DNA from: Saccharothrix algeriensis
Lineage (GTDB): Bacteria; Actinomycetota; Actinomycetes; Mycobacteriales; Pseudonocardiaceae
Assembly (NCBI RefSeq): GCF_016907655.1
Contig: NZ_JAFBCL010000001.1
Span: forward strand, 6,730,001-6,794,000
Reading direction: 5' to 3'
DNA: 64,000 bases
In this document: piece after piece, positions 50,788 to 61,574 of the stretch
Layout of the letters: each line of letters begins with the position of its first letter
Position numbering within the stretch: position 1 is the first letter of the stretch
Translations under genes and position numbers: made by a program
Notes under the pieces: model-generated
Told to the model about the DNA's origin: nothing
The model's database searches: none
What the model saw: only the letters and a program-made list of their open reading frames with translations

Positions 50788-52638
50788 TCACGCCGCGGCG
50801 AACTGCGCCGAGTACAGCCTGTGGTAGGCCCCGTCGCGCGCGATCAGCTCCTCGTGCGTGCCCTGCTCCACGATCCGGCCCGACTCCATCACCAGGATCA
50901 GGTCGGCGTCGCGGATGGTGGACAGCCGGTGGGCGATGACGAAGCTGGTCCGCGACGACCGCAGGGCCGCCATGGCGTGCTGCACCAGCGACTCGGTGCG
51001 GGTGTCCACCGAACTGGTCGCCTCGTCCAGGATCAGCAGCGCCGGGTCGGCCAGGAACGCCCGCGCGATGGTGATGAGCTGCTTCTCGCCCGCGCTGACG
51101 TTCGTGCCCTCCTCGTCGATCACGGTGTCGTAGCCGTCGGGCAGGGTGCGCACGAACCGGTCGACGTAGGTCGCGCGGGCGGCGGCGAGGACCTGCTCCT
51201 CGGTGGCGCCCGGCCGGCCGTAGGCGATGTTGTCCCGGATCGTGCCCCCGAACAGCCAGGTGTCCTGCAGCACCATGCCGGTGCGCGAGCGCAGGTCCTC
51301 GCGCCGCAGCGCGGTGATGTCCACGCCGTCGAGCGTGATCCGGCCCTCGTCCAGCTCGTAGAACCGCATGACGAGGTTGACCAGCGTGGTCTTGCCGGCG
51401 CCGGTCGGGCCGACGATCGCCACGGTGTGCCCCGGTTCGGCGACCAGCGACAGGTCCCGGATCAGCGGCTGGTCGGGCCGGTAGGAGAAGCCGACGCCCT
51501 GGAACTCCACCCGGCCCCGGCGCTGCGCGGGCACGGTGGCGTCGGCGGGGTCGGGCTCCTGCTCCTCGGCGTCGAGCAGCTGGAAGACCCGCTCGGCGGA
51601 GGCCACCCCGGACTGCATCAGGTTCGCCATCGACGCGACCTGGGTCAGCGGCTGGGTGAACTGGCGCGAGTACTGGATGAACGCCTGCACCTCGCCCAGC
51701 GTCATCGCCCCGGAGGTGACGCGCAGCCCGCCGACCACCGCGACCGCGACGTAGCCGAGGTTGGACAGGAACATCATCATCGGCATGATGAGCCCGGAGA
51801 TGAACTGCGCGCCCAGCGCCGAGTCCACCAGCTCGTCGTTGCGGCGGCGGAACTCCTCCTCGGTCTCGCGCTGGCGGCCGAACACCTTGACCAGCTGGTG
51901 GCCGGTGAACGACTCCTCGATGTGCGCGTTGAGCGCGCCGGTGTGCTTCCACTGCGCCACGAACAGCTTCTGCGACCGCTTCCGGATGCGGCCGGTGGCC
52001 ACCACCGACAGCGGGACGAGGGCCAGCGAGATCAGCGCCAGCAGCGGCGAGATGGTCACCATCATCACCAGCACGCCGATCACCGTCAGCAGCGCGGTCA
52101 GCAGCTGGCTGAGGGTCTGCTGGAGCGACATCGCCACGTTGTCGATGTCGTTGGTGACCCGCGACAGCAGCTCGCCGCGCGGCTGCCGGTCGAAGTAGCG
52201 CAGCGGGAGCCGGTGCAGCTTGGCCTCCACGTCGGCGCGCAGCGTGAACACGAACCGCTGCACCACGTTGTTGAGGATGCGGCCCTGCGCCCACGCGAAC
52301 AGCGACGACGCCAGGTACAGCCCCGAGGCCCAGGCGAGCACGCGGCCCAGCGCGGCGAAGTCCACGCCGCCGGGTCCCCCGCCCCGGCGGACCAGGACGC
52401 CGTCGAAGATGATGTCGGTGGCGTGCCCGAGGACCTTCGGGCCGACCACGCCGAGCCCGACGCTGACGACGCCCAGCGCGAGGACGGCGGCCAGCGCCGA
52501 CCGCTCCGCGCGCATCCGGGACACCAGCCGCCGGGCCGAGGGGCCGAAGTCCTCCGCCTTGCCCATCGGGATGCCCATGCCGGGCAGGCCGCCGCCCATC
52601 CGGGACGGCGTGGGCCTGCCGGTCGCGGTGGCGCTCAT
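50788..52638 (-). CDS. ABC exporter half-transporter (second gene of heterodimer)
   Basis: 616 residues: six-helix export domain (RNDIDN-type loop VTNDIDNVAMSLQQTLSQLL, RYFDRQPRGELLSR) fused to an ATPase with Walker A GPTGAGKTT, a signature VSAGEKQLITIARAFL, Walker B LLILDEATSSVD and H-loop IAHRLSTI. The sequence is of the multidrug/lipid exporter (MsbA, TmrAB-like) group. ATG 52638 overlaps the upstream stop by four bases (ATGA), so with the upstream half-transporter it forms one exporter. Confidence 0.92.
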   Translation of the reverse strand: MSATATGRPTPSRMGGGLPGMGIPMGKAEDFGPSARRLVSRMRAERSALAAVLALGVVSVGLGVVGPKVLGHATDIIFDGVLVRRGGGPGGVDFAALGRVLAWASGLYLASSLFAWAQGRILNNVVQRFVFTLRADVEAKLHRLPLRYFDRQPRGELLSRVTNDIDNVAMSLQQTLSQLLTALLTVIGVLVMMVTISPLLALISLALVPLSVVATGRIRKRSQKLFVAQWKHTGALNAHIEESFTGHQLVKVFGRQRETEEEFRRRNDELVDSALGAQFISGLIMPMMMFLSNLGYVAVAVVGGLRVTSGAMTLGEVQAFIQYSRQFTQPLTQVASMANLMQSGVASAERVFQLLDAEEQEPDPADATVPAQRRGRVEFQGVGFSYRPDQPLIRDLSLVAEPGHTVAIVGPTGAGKTTLVNLVMRFYELDEGRITLDGVDITALRREDLRSRTGMVLQDTWLFGGTIRDNIAYGRPGATEEQVLAAARATYVDRFVRTLPDGYDTVIDEEGTNVSAGEKQLITIARAFLADPALLILDEATSSVDTRTESLVQHAMAALRSSRTSFVIAHRLSTIRDADLILVMESGRIVEQGTHEELIARDGAYHRLYSAQFAAA

Positions 52639-54365
52639 GCGGCCTGCTCCGAGGTCAGCTGCGACTGGACGATCTCCACGTAGGTGGGGCAGGTGTCCAG
52701 CAGTTCGCGGTGGTCGCCGATGCCGACCACGGCGCCGTCGTCCAGCACGACGATCCGCTCGGCGTCGATGATGGTGGACACGCGCTGGGCGACGACGATG
52801 ACGACCGAGCGCGCGGTGTGCGGCTTGAGCGCGGCGCGCAGCCGGGCGTCGGTGGCCAGGTCGAGCGCCGAGAACGCGTCGTCGAACAGGTAGACCTGCG
52901 GCCGGCGGACCAGGGCCCGCGCGATGGACAGCCGCTGCCGCTGGCCGCCGGAGACGTTCCCGCCGCCCTGGGCGATCTCCGCGTCGAGCCCGCCCATCTC
53001 GCGCACGAAGCCGTCGGCCTGCGCGACCTCCAGGGCCTGCCACAGCTCGTCGTCGGTGGCCTCGGGCCGGCCGTAGCGCAGGTTGCTCGCGACGGTGCCG
53101 GTGAACAGGTACGGCCGCTGCGGCACCAGACCTATCCGCTCGCACAGCGCGTCGGGGTCGATGTCGCGCACGTCCGCCCCGCCGACCAGCACCGCGCCGC
53201 CGGTGGCGTCGATCAGCCGGGGGATGAGCGAGAGCAGCGTGGTCTTGCCCGAGCCGGTGCTGCCGATGACGGCGGTGGTCCGGCCCTGCTCGGCGCGGAA
53301 GGAGATGTCGCGCAGGACCGGTTCGGCCGCGCCGGGGTGGCGGAACTCCGCGCCGCGGAACTCCACGGACGCCGCGGCCGGCAGCTCCACCACACCCGCG
53401 GTCGGCGGCGTGACCGACGAGTCGGTGTCCAGCACCTCGTTGATCCGCTCCGCGCACACGGCGGCGCGCGGCACCATCATGGAGATGAAGGTCGCCATCA
53501 TGACCGCCATCAGGATCTGCATCAGGTAGGCGAGGAACGCCGTCAGGGCGCCGATCTGCATCTGCCCGGTGTCCAGCCGCTGCGCCCCGAACCACAGGAC
53601 GGCCACGCTGGAGCCGTTGAACAGCAGCATCACCACCGGGAACGTCAGCGCCTGGAGGCGCCCGACGCGCAGGGCGGTGTCGGTCAGCGCGGTGTTGGCC
53701 TCGCCGAACCGGCGGGTCTCGGCGCGCTCGCGGACGAACGCCCGGATGACCCGGATGCCCGACAGCTGCTCGCGCAGCACGCGGTTGACCGCGTCGACGC
53801 GCTCCTGCATCAGGCGGAACTGCGGCACCATGCGCACCACGATCAGCCCGATCGCGACGGCCATCGCCGGGACGCAGACCAGCAGCAGCCAGGACAGCCC
53901 CACGTCCTCGCGCAGCGCCATGACGATGCCCGCGGCGCACATGATCGGCGCGGTGACCAGCATCGTGCACACCATCACCACCAGCGTCTGCACCTGCTGC
54001 ACGTCGTTGGTGGTGCGGGTGATCAGCGAGGACGGCCCGAACGCGGCGACCTCGCGGGCGGAGAACCGGCCGACGCGGTGGAACACCGCGGAGCGGACGT
54101 CCCGGCCGAACGCCATCGCCGTGCGGGCGCCGTAGTAGACCGCGCCGCCGGCGCAGAGCACCTGCAGGGCGGTCACGCCGAGCATCCAGCCGCCGGTGGA
54201 CAGGATGTAGCCGGTGTCGCCGGTGACGATGCCGAAGTCGATGATGTCGGCGTTGAGGCTGGGCAGGTAGAGCGAGGCGACGGTGCCGACGAACTGCAGC
54301 GCCAGCACGATCGCCAGCTCCCGCCGGTAGGGCCGGAGATATGTCCGGAGTAGGCGTGTTAGCAA
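52635..54365 (-). CDS. ABC exporter half-transporter (first gene of heterodimer)
   Basis: 576 residues, six-helix export domain plus ATPase: Walker A GSTGSGKTT, signature VSGGQRQRLSIARAL, and Walker B VYLFDDAFSALD, in which the usual catalytic Glu after the Asp is Asp. The H-loop His is Gln (VAQRVSTI). So this half has a degenerate ATP site, as in heterodimeric exporters such as TmrAB. TTG 54365 is chosen because GGGGGGA lies 5 bases before it; the longer frame from 54437 covers the operator region. Controlled by the divergent TetR gene. Confidence 0.9.
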   Translation of the reverse strand: MLTRLLRTYLRPYRRELAIVLALQFVGTVASLYLPSLNADIIDFGIVTGDTGYILSTGGWMLGVTALQVLCAGGAVYYGARTAMAFGRDVRSAVFHRVGRFSAREVAAFGPSSLITRTTNDVQQVQTLVVMVCTMLVTAPIMCAAGIVMALREDVGLSWLLLVCVPAMAVAIGLIVVRMVPQFRLMQERVDAVNRVLREQLSGIRVIRAFVRERAETRRFGEANTALTDTALRVGRLQALTFPVVMLLFNGSSVAVLWFGAQRLDTGQMQIGALTAFLAYLMQILMAVMMATFISMMVPRAAVCAERINEVLDTDSSVTPPTAGVVELPAAASVEFRGAEFRHPGAAEPVLRDISFRAEQGRTTAVIGSTGSGKTTLLSLIPRLIDATGGAVLVGGADVRDIDPDALCERIGLVPQRPYLFTGTVASNLRYGRPEATDDELWQALEVAQADGFVREMGGLDAEIAQGGGNVSGGQRQRLSIARALVRRPQVYLFDDAFSALDLATDARLRAALKPHTARSVVIVVAQRVSTIIDAERIVVLDDGAVVGIGDHRELLDTCPTYVEIVQSQLTSEQAA

Positions 54366-54376
54366 CGTTTCCCCCC

Positions 54377-54434
54377 ATAAGAAACGGCCGGTGTCTAAGG
54401 TGTGGGAGAACCGTATCCGGTCGGATAAGAAACG
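54377..54434. promoter_or_regulatory. TetR operator/promoter region between regulator and exporter
   Basis: TATCCG-GT-CGGATA (54414-54427) is a perfect palindrome. A direct repeat ATAAGAAACG occurs at 54377-54386 and 54425-54434. The block sits between the TetR start (54455) and the ABC start (54365), so binding would control both genes. The TATCTT at 54440 may be the regulator's -10. Confidence 0.65.
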
Positions 54435-54454
54435 CAAAGTATCTTAGGGGTAGG

Positions 54455-55198
54455 GTGACGGAGCCGAAGTCGCGCCGCCGCGGTGCCGAGCTGGAACAGG
54501 CCATCCTCGATGCCGCCTGGGCCGAGCTGAGCGAGCTGGGCTACGCCCGGTTCACCGTGGAGGGCGTCGCCGCGCGCGCCGGCACCAGCAAGCCCGTCCT
54601 CTACCGCCGCTGGAAGGGCCGCGCCGAGCTGGCCCTCGCGGCCTGGGACCGGCGCGTCCCGACCGGCTCGCGGGAGGCGCCCGACACCGGCGGCCTGCGC
54701 GGCGACCTGATCGCCCTGTTCCACCGGATCGCCCGCCGCACGGGCGCGCTGATGACGGACCTGGTCGCCGGGGTGATGGCCGACGCGTTCCGCCACCCGG
54801 AGGTGGCGGACCTGCTGCGCGCCCGGCTGGCCGAGCCCTCGCCGCTGACCGACACCGTCCGGGTGATCGTCGCGCGCGCGGTGCTCCGGGGCGAGCTGCC
54901 CCCGGTCCGGCTCACCCACCGCGCCGCGCGCGCGGCGCTGGACCTGGTGCGCAACGAGTACGTCACCTGCGGGGCGGTGCTGGGGGAGTCGACCATCGAG
55001 GAACTGGTCGACGACGTCTACCTGCCGCTGCTGCGCGGGCTGCGCGCGGACCCCGACCGGTCCGACCCGGCCGCTGCCGCCGCGGTCGGGGCCGCCGCCG
55101 ACACCGTCGCCGCCGCTGCCGACGCGGCTGTCCGCGACGCCGTCGACACCGCCGTCGCCGCTGCCTGTGACAGGCCGTGCGGTGATCAGTCGCGGTAA
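54455..55198 (+). CDS. TetR-family transcriptional regulator
   Basis: 247 residues. Helix-turn-helix ILDAAWAELSELGYARFTVEGVAARAGTSKPVLYRRWKGRAELALAA at ~18-64, then a ligand-binding helical domain of AcrR/TetR_C_11 style (HRAARAALDLVRNEYVTCGAVLGEST). The last ~50 residues are Ala-rich low complexity (AAAAAVGAAAD, VAAAADAAV). GTG 54455 follows AGGGGTAGG. It probably represses the divergent ABC exporter and itself, being released by the exported compound. Confidence 0.9.
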   Translation: MTEPKSRRRGAELEQAILDAAWAELSELGYARFTVEGVAARAGTSKPVLYRRWKGRAELALAAWDRRVPTGSREAPDTGGLRGDLIALFHRIARRTGALMTDLVAGVMADAFRHPEVADLLRARLAEPSPLTDTVRVIVARAVLRGELPPVRLTHRAARAALDLVRNEYVTCGAVLGESTIEELVDDVYLPLLRGLRADPDRSDPAAAAAVGAAADTVAAAADAAVRDAVDTAVAAACDRPCGDQSR

Positions 55199-55228
55199 TC
55201 CGCAGCGGTGATCAGATGCGGTGATCAG
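55179..55228. repeat. Three copies of GCGGTGATCAG at the TetR stop
   Basis: Copies at 55179, 55205 and 55218; the first overlaps the 3' end of the TetR gene. TGATCA is palindromic. Purpose unknown; no gene in 55199-55364. Confidence 0.7.
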
Positions 55229-55364
55229 CGCTGACCGCCGCTCTCCGGCGCGGCGTGCGGGTCCAGGGCGGGAAACACCTGATCTGTACGTGGAATATTC
55301 TGCTCTATAGCTTCAGTGCTGACTGAACAAAGGTATCGCGGCGGCGCTCCGGCCCGGGTCCGGC

Positions 55365-57737
<2,373 letters not shown>

Positions 57738-57809
57738 CCCCACCTCCCACCGGACCGGCCCTGGGGGCCATCCTGCACCGGGAGCGGCGCGCGCGCCGGG
57801 CGGCGCGGG

Positions 57810-58892
57810 TCAGCGCAGGTCGGCCACCGCCGCGGCGGCGTTGTCGGCGCCGCCCGCGTCGAGCGCGGCGGTGACCAGGGCGCCGGCGGCTCGCGCGGGG
57901 TCGGCGACGGAGCGGGCGATGCGGGCGATGGCGTGCGCGTCGAGCACGTGGTGCACGCCGTTGGTGACCAGCACGAGCCGGCCCGGCCCGGGCGGGCCGG
58001 CGGCGGCGCCCGGTTCGCCCTTGCGGGCGGTGGTGGTGAGGACCCGGTCCAGGGAGGGGGCGGCGGGCACGCCGCGGTCGCGCAGGTATCGGCCGATCGT
58101 GTGATCCGCGGTGGCCGGGAGCGCCGGTCCCGCGGTGTCGGGCGACGGCGGCACGAAGTAGGCGCGGCAGTCCCCGACCCACGCCACCGACCAGCCGCGC
58201 TCGGCGTCGCCCGCCGCCACGGCGAACGTGGTGTCACCGGCGGCGGGCCGGTCGGCGGCCGGGGCCGCGGTGGGCCGGGTGGTTGCCGCGGCGGTCCGGT
58301 CGGTGGGGCCGGTGGTGGTTTCGGCGGGGCGGCCGGCGGGGCGGGTGGCGGGGCGGGTGGAGGCTTCGGTGAGCCGGGTCGCAGGTCCGGTGGTGGTTTC
58401 GGCGATGGTTTCGGTGGTGGTTTCGGTGGTGGTTTCGGTGGGGCGGGTGGTGGATCGGGCGGTGGTGTCGGTGGGCCGGGTCGCGGGCCCGGCGGGTTGC
58501 CCGGCGGTCGCCGGGGGAGGGGTCGGTCCCGGGGTGACCGGGGTGGTGTCGTGGACGGGCGCCCGGACGGCCGGGATGGCGGGCGCGGTGTCCCCGGCCC
58601 CGCCCGCGACCGGCCCGGCGGGGGCGCGCGGGTGGTCGAGGGCGTGGCGGATCGCGGCGGGCGCGCCCGGCACGCCCGAGCGCCAGGCCGCGTCCACCGC
58701 CGCGTCCGCGGCCCGGCGCGCGGCGAGCGCCGCCGCGGCCGTGTCGCCGATCCCGTCGGACACCGCGATCGCGAACCGGCCGCCGGCGGTGCGCGCGGCG
58801 GCGGCGTCGGCGCTGGTGCGGCGCGCGCCGCGCGCGGTGGCCCAGCCGGTGGTGGGCAGGTCCGGGCGGACCGCGTGGTGCAGGACGGTCAT
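57810..58892 (-). CDS. Divergent PP2C-like phosphatase with Thr/Pro-rich insert
   Basis: 360 residues. PP2C pattern appears in two halves: GRFAIAVSDGIGDTAAAALAARRAADAAV (start) and SVAWVGDCRAYF, GRLVLVTNGVHHVLDAHAI, AGGADNAAAAVADL (end). Between them lies a ~110-residue low-complexity insert of Thr/Pro/Glu repeats (TETTTETTTETIAETTT). The usual acidic pair before the first strand and the Asp of the SDGL motif are altered (TNGVHH), so some metal ligands are missing and activity is uncertain. ATG 58892 follows GGAGG. Next to the P-type ATPase, 72 bp downstream. Confidence 0.65.
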   Translation of the reverse strand: MTVLHHAVRPDLPTTGWATARGARRTSADAAAARTAGGRFAIAVSDGIGDTAAAALAARRAADAAVDAAWRSGVPGAPAAIRHALDHPRAPAGPVAGGAGDTAPAIPAVRAPVHDTTPVTPGPTPPPATAGQPAGPATRPTDTTARSTTRPTETTTETTTETIAETTTGPATRLTEASTRPATRPAGRPAETTTGPTDRTAAATTRPTAAPAADRPAAGDTTFAVAAGDAERGWSVAWVGDCRAYFVPPSPDTAGPALPATADHTIGRYLRDRGVPAAPSLDRVLTTTARKGEPGAAAGPPGPGRLVLVTNGVHHVLDAHAIARIARSVADPARAAGALVTAALDAGGADNAAAAVADLR

Positions 58893-59244
58893 GGTGGCCT
58901 CCGGGTGCGCCGGGACGGTGGCTCCTGCTTCGGCTCCTGCTCCCGATGGTGGGCGCGGAACCTGAGCGCGGCCTGTGAATCGCCTGTGGACGCCTTCTGG
59001 ACCCGGCCCCGCCGCCCCGCTCCGCTGCCCGCCCCGCCCGCTCGCCCCGCTCCGCTGCCCGCCCCGCAGTCCGCCACTGCGGGACCGCCACCGCGGGACC
59101 GCCACCGCGGGACCGCCACCGGGGGATCCCACCGCTGCGGGACCTTCGTCACCTCGCGACCCCGCCGCCTCGGGGCCGCAGACGGGCCAGGCTCCGACCA
59201 ATGGCGGGTTTACGACCGCCGGGGCGGCGTCTGGACTGGAGCCC
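58893..59244. other. 352-bp divergent region rich in short repeats
   Basis: Contains two copies of CGCCCCGCTCCGCTGCCCGC (59011 and 59044) and three 14-bp tandem units (next entry). No gene supported. Confidence 0.55.
59079..59120. repeat. 14-bp tandem repeat, three units
   Basis: GCGGGACCGCCACC at 59079, 59093 and 59107, identical each time, upstream of the second amidase gene. Confidence 0.85.
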
Positions 59245-60750
59245 ATGCGATCCCTGCTCGCGGCGCTCCTCGCCGTGCTCCTCGTGGCGCCGCCCGCCCA
59301 CGCCCACGGCGGCGGGCCCGGCCTGGGCTTCGACCTGGACTCGGCCACCATCCCGCAGCTGGCGCGCCGGCTCGACGCGGGCACGCTGACGTCGGTCGAC
59401 CTGACCCGCGCCTACCTGCGGCGCATCGACACCGTGGACCGCCGGGTGCGGTCGGTGGTGGCCGTGGACCCCACCGCGCTGGGCCAGGCGGCCGAGAGCG
59501 ACCGCCGCCGCGACCGCGGGCGCGCCCGCGGCCCGCTGGACGGCATCCCGGTGCTGCTCAAGGACAACATCGACACGAAGGGCCTGGCGAGCACCGCGGG
59601 GTCGCGGGCGCTGCGCGTGCCGCCGCGCCGGGACGCCGAGCTGGTCGGCCGGCTCCGCGCCGCGGGCGCGGTGGTCCTGGGCAAGACGAACCTGTCGGAG
59701 TGGGCCAACTTCCGCTCCACCCGCTCGACCTCGGGCTGGTCGGGCGTCGGCGGCCAGACCAACAACCCGCACGTGCTCGACCGCAACCCGTGCGGCTCGT
59801 CGTCGGGGTCGGGCGCGGCGGTCGCGGCGTCCCTGGCGCAGGTGGCGGTCGGCACCGAGACCGACGGCTCGATCGTGTGCCCGGCGGGGCAGAACGGCGT
59901 CGTGGGGCTCAAGCCCACCCTCGGCGCGATCAGCGGCGAGGGCATCGTGCCCATCTCGTCCCGGCAGGACACGGCGGGCCCGATGGCCCGGCACGTGGTG
60001 GACGCGGCGATCCTGATGTCGGTGCTGGACCGGCGCGGCGGCGACTACGCGACGGCGGCGGGCGCCGACGTGCTGCGCGGCGCGCGCGTCGGCGTGTGGC
60101 GCAAGGCCGGGGCGAGCCCGGAGGCCGACCGCGTGGTGCAGGCCGCCGTGGACGCGCTGCGCCGCTCCGGCGCGACCGTGGTGGACGTGGAGCTGCCCTA
60201 CCAGGAGCAGATCGACGCGGTCGAGTTCCCGGCGCTGATCACCGAGTTCAAGCACGACCTGGAGCGCTACCTGGCGACCCGGCCCGGCGCGCCGCGCACC
60301 CTGGACGAGCTGATCCGGTTCAACGAGCGGGACCCGGTCGAGCTGTCGAAGTTCGGCCAGGAGCTGTTCCTGGCCGCGCGGGACGCCCCGCCGCTGACCG
60401 ACCCGACCTACCGGCAGCAGCGCGACACCGCGACGGGCCTGGCCCGGCGCTCCATCGACGAGGTGCTGGCGGCCCACCGGCTCGACGTGGTCATGGCGCC
60501 GACGAACTCGCCCGCGTGGCGGACCGACCACGCGGCGGGCGACGCCTACGTGCTGGGCACCTCCACCCCCGCGGCGGCGGCGGGCTACCCGAACGCGACG
60601 GTGCCGGCGGGCTTCGCCGGGCCGCTGCCGATCGGGGTGTCGTTCATGGCGGGCCGGGACGCCGACGCGCGGGTCCTGCGGTTCGCGGCGGCCTTCGAGC
60701 ACACCACGCGCGCCCGGCAGGCGCCCCGCTACCTCCCGGCGCTGCCCTGA
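59245..60750 (+). CDS. Secreted amidase (amidase signature family)
   Basis: 501 residues. Signal peptide (SLLAALLAVLLVAPPAHAHG), then the AS-family triad: GIPVLLKDNIDT with K106, NPCGSSSGSGAAVAAS with the bridging Ser (~186), GTETDGSIVCPAG with nucleophile S209. It is closer to the secreted 6-aminohexanoate/peptide-amidase type (GSSSGSG) than the first amidase at 48836. ATG 59245 follows TGGAG. It stands alone between the PP2C-like gene and the NrtR-like gene. Confidence 0.9.
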   Translation: MRSLLAALLAVLLVAPPAHAHGGGPGLGFDLDSATIPQLARRLDAGTLTSVDLTRAYLRRIDTVDRRVRSVVAVDPTALGQAAESDRRRDRGRARGPLDGIPVLLKDNIDTKGLASTAGSRALRVPPRRDAELVGRLRAAGAVVLGKTNLSEWANFRSTRSTSGWSGVGGQTNNPHVLDRNPCGSSSGSGAAVAASLAQVAVGTETDGSIVCPAGQNGVVGLKPTLGAISGEGIVPISSRQDTAGPMARHVVDAAILMSVLDRRGGDYATAAGADVLRGARVGVWRKAGASPEADRVVQAAVDALRRSGATVVDVELPYQEQIDAVEFPALITEFKHDLERYLATRPGAPRTLDELIRFNERDPVELSKFGQELFLAARDAPPLTDPTYRQQRDTATGLARRSIDEVLAAHRLDVVMAPTNSPAWRTDHAAGDAYVLGTSTPAAAAGYPNATVPAGFAGPLPIGVSFMAGRDADARVLRFAAAFEHTTRARQAPRYLPALP

Positions 60751-60780
60751 CGCGGGCCGGCCGGTCGGACCGGCGGCGGG

Positions 60781-61554
60781 TCAGGCGGGCAGCCGGTCGC
60801 CGGTCCAGCGCCACACCAGCGGCGGTCGTCCGCCCTTGGGCAGGGCGCTCGCGTGCCGGGTGGTGCGCTGCAGGCCGGGCACGCGGTCCATCGTGCGGCC
60901 GAGGTTGGCCGGGTACGGGCGGTCGCCGGTGAGGGACTCGGTCGCGTCCAGCGCGTGCGCGGTGGTGAACTCCGGGCCGAGCAGGCCGGCGGTGAACGCC
61001 ACGTCGCGCCACAGCCGGTCGGCCAGCATCGGCCGGCAGTCGGCCACGATCCGCGAGTGGTCGAAGGCCAGCGGCGGCACGGCGTCCAGCGCCGTCCACC
61101 GCAGGCCGTCCACCGGCCGCACCCGGTCGCCCTCCGGGCGGGCCGGGTCGTCGCCGGCTCGACCCGGGTCGTCGGGGGTCGGGCCTTCAGGGGTCGGGTC
61201 CCCGGTCGGCGGGGCCGGGGTGAGCGTGGCCCACAGGGCGATGGACAGCGTCGGGCCGCGCGGGTCGCGGGAGGGCTCGTCGAAGGTCGCCAGCTGCCCG
61301 GTCGCGATGACCTCCCCCGCCGGCACGCCGAGCTTGCCGGTCACCGCGCGCAGCGCCGCGTCCCGCAGCCGCTCGCCGCGCCCCAGCAGCACGCCCGGCA
61401 GCGCCAACTCGCCCGCGAACGGGTCGAGCGCGCGCGGCGCCACGGCCAGCAGCACAGCCCGCGCCCGCGCGTCGAACCGCAGCGTGAGCACGTCCACCGA
61501 CACCGGAGTCGATTCGACACCCTGCCCGCCCATGTCGACACCCTGCCCGCCCAT
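60781..61554 (-). CDS. NrtR-like protein: degenerate Nudix domain plus winged helix
   Basis: 257 residues. Nudix-like fold with VDVLTLRFDARARAVLLAVAP and a Nudix box that has lost its catalytic Glu residues (RAVTGKLG in place of REVxEExG). The C-terminal part (FTTAHALDATESLTG, NLGRTMDRVPGLQRTTRHASALPKGGRPPLVWRW) resembles the winged helix of NrtR regulators of NAD metabolism, which sense ADP-ribose. So it may be a regulator rather than a hydrolase. Two in-frame ATGs (61554, 61533) lie in a duplicated 21-bp unit. Same strand as the PurA-like gene, 20 bp downstream of it, so same operon. Confidence 0.65.
   Translation of the reverse strand: MGGQGVDMGGQGVESTPVSVDVLTLRFDARARAVLLAVAPRALDPFAGELALPGVLLGRGERLRDAALRAVTGKLGVPAGEVIATGQLATFDEPSRDPRGPTLSIALWATLTPAPPTGDPTPEGPTPDDPGRAGDDPARPEGDRVRPVDGLRWTALDAVPPLAFDHSRIVADCRPMLADRLWRDVAFTAGLLGPEFTTAHALDATESLTGDRPYPANLGRTMDRVPGLQRTTRHASALPKGGRPPLVWRWTGDRLPA
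61513..61554 (-). repeat. 21-bp duplication of the NrtR-like start region
   Basis: ATGGGCGGGCAGGGTGTCGA plus one base occurs twice in tandem, so the start codon and the residues MGGQGV are duplicated. Either ATG could start translation; GGGAGAA precedes the first. Confidence 0.85.
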
Positions 61555-61574
61555 GCGCGGGATTCTCCCGCACC

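Noticed and set aside
55179..55228. The GCGGTGATCAG copies as a CRISPR array
   Set aside because: The unit is only 11 bp with 13- and 15-bp spacing or less, and there are no cas genes.
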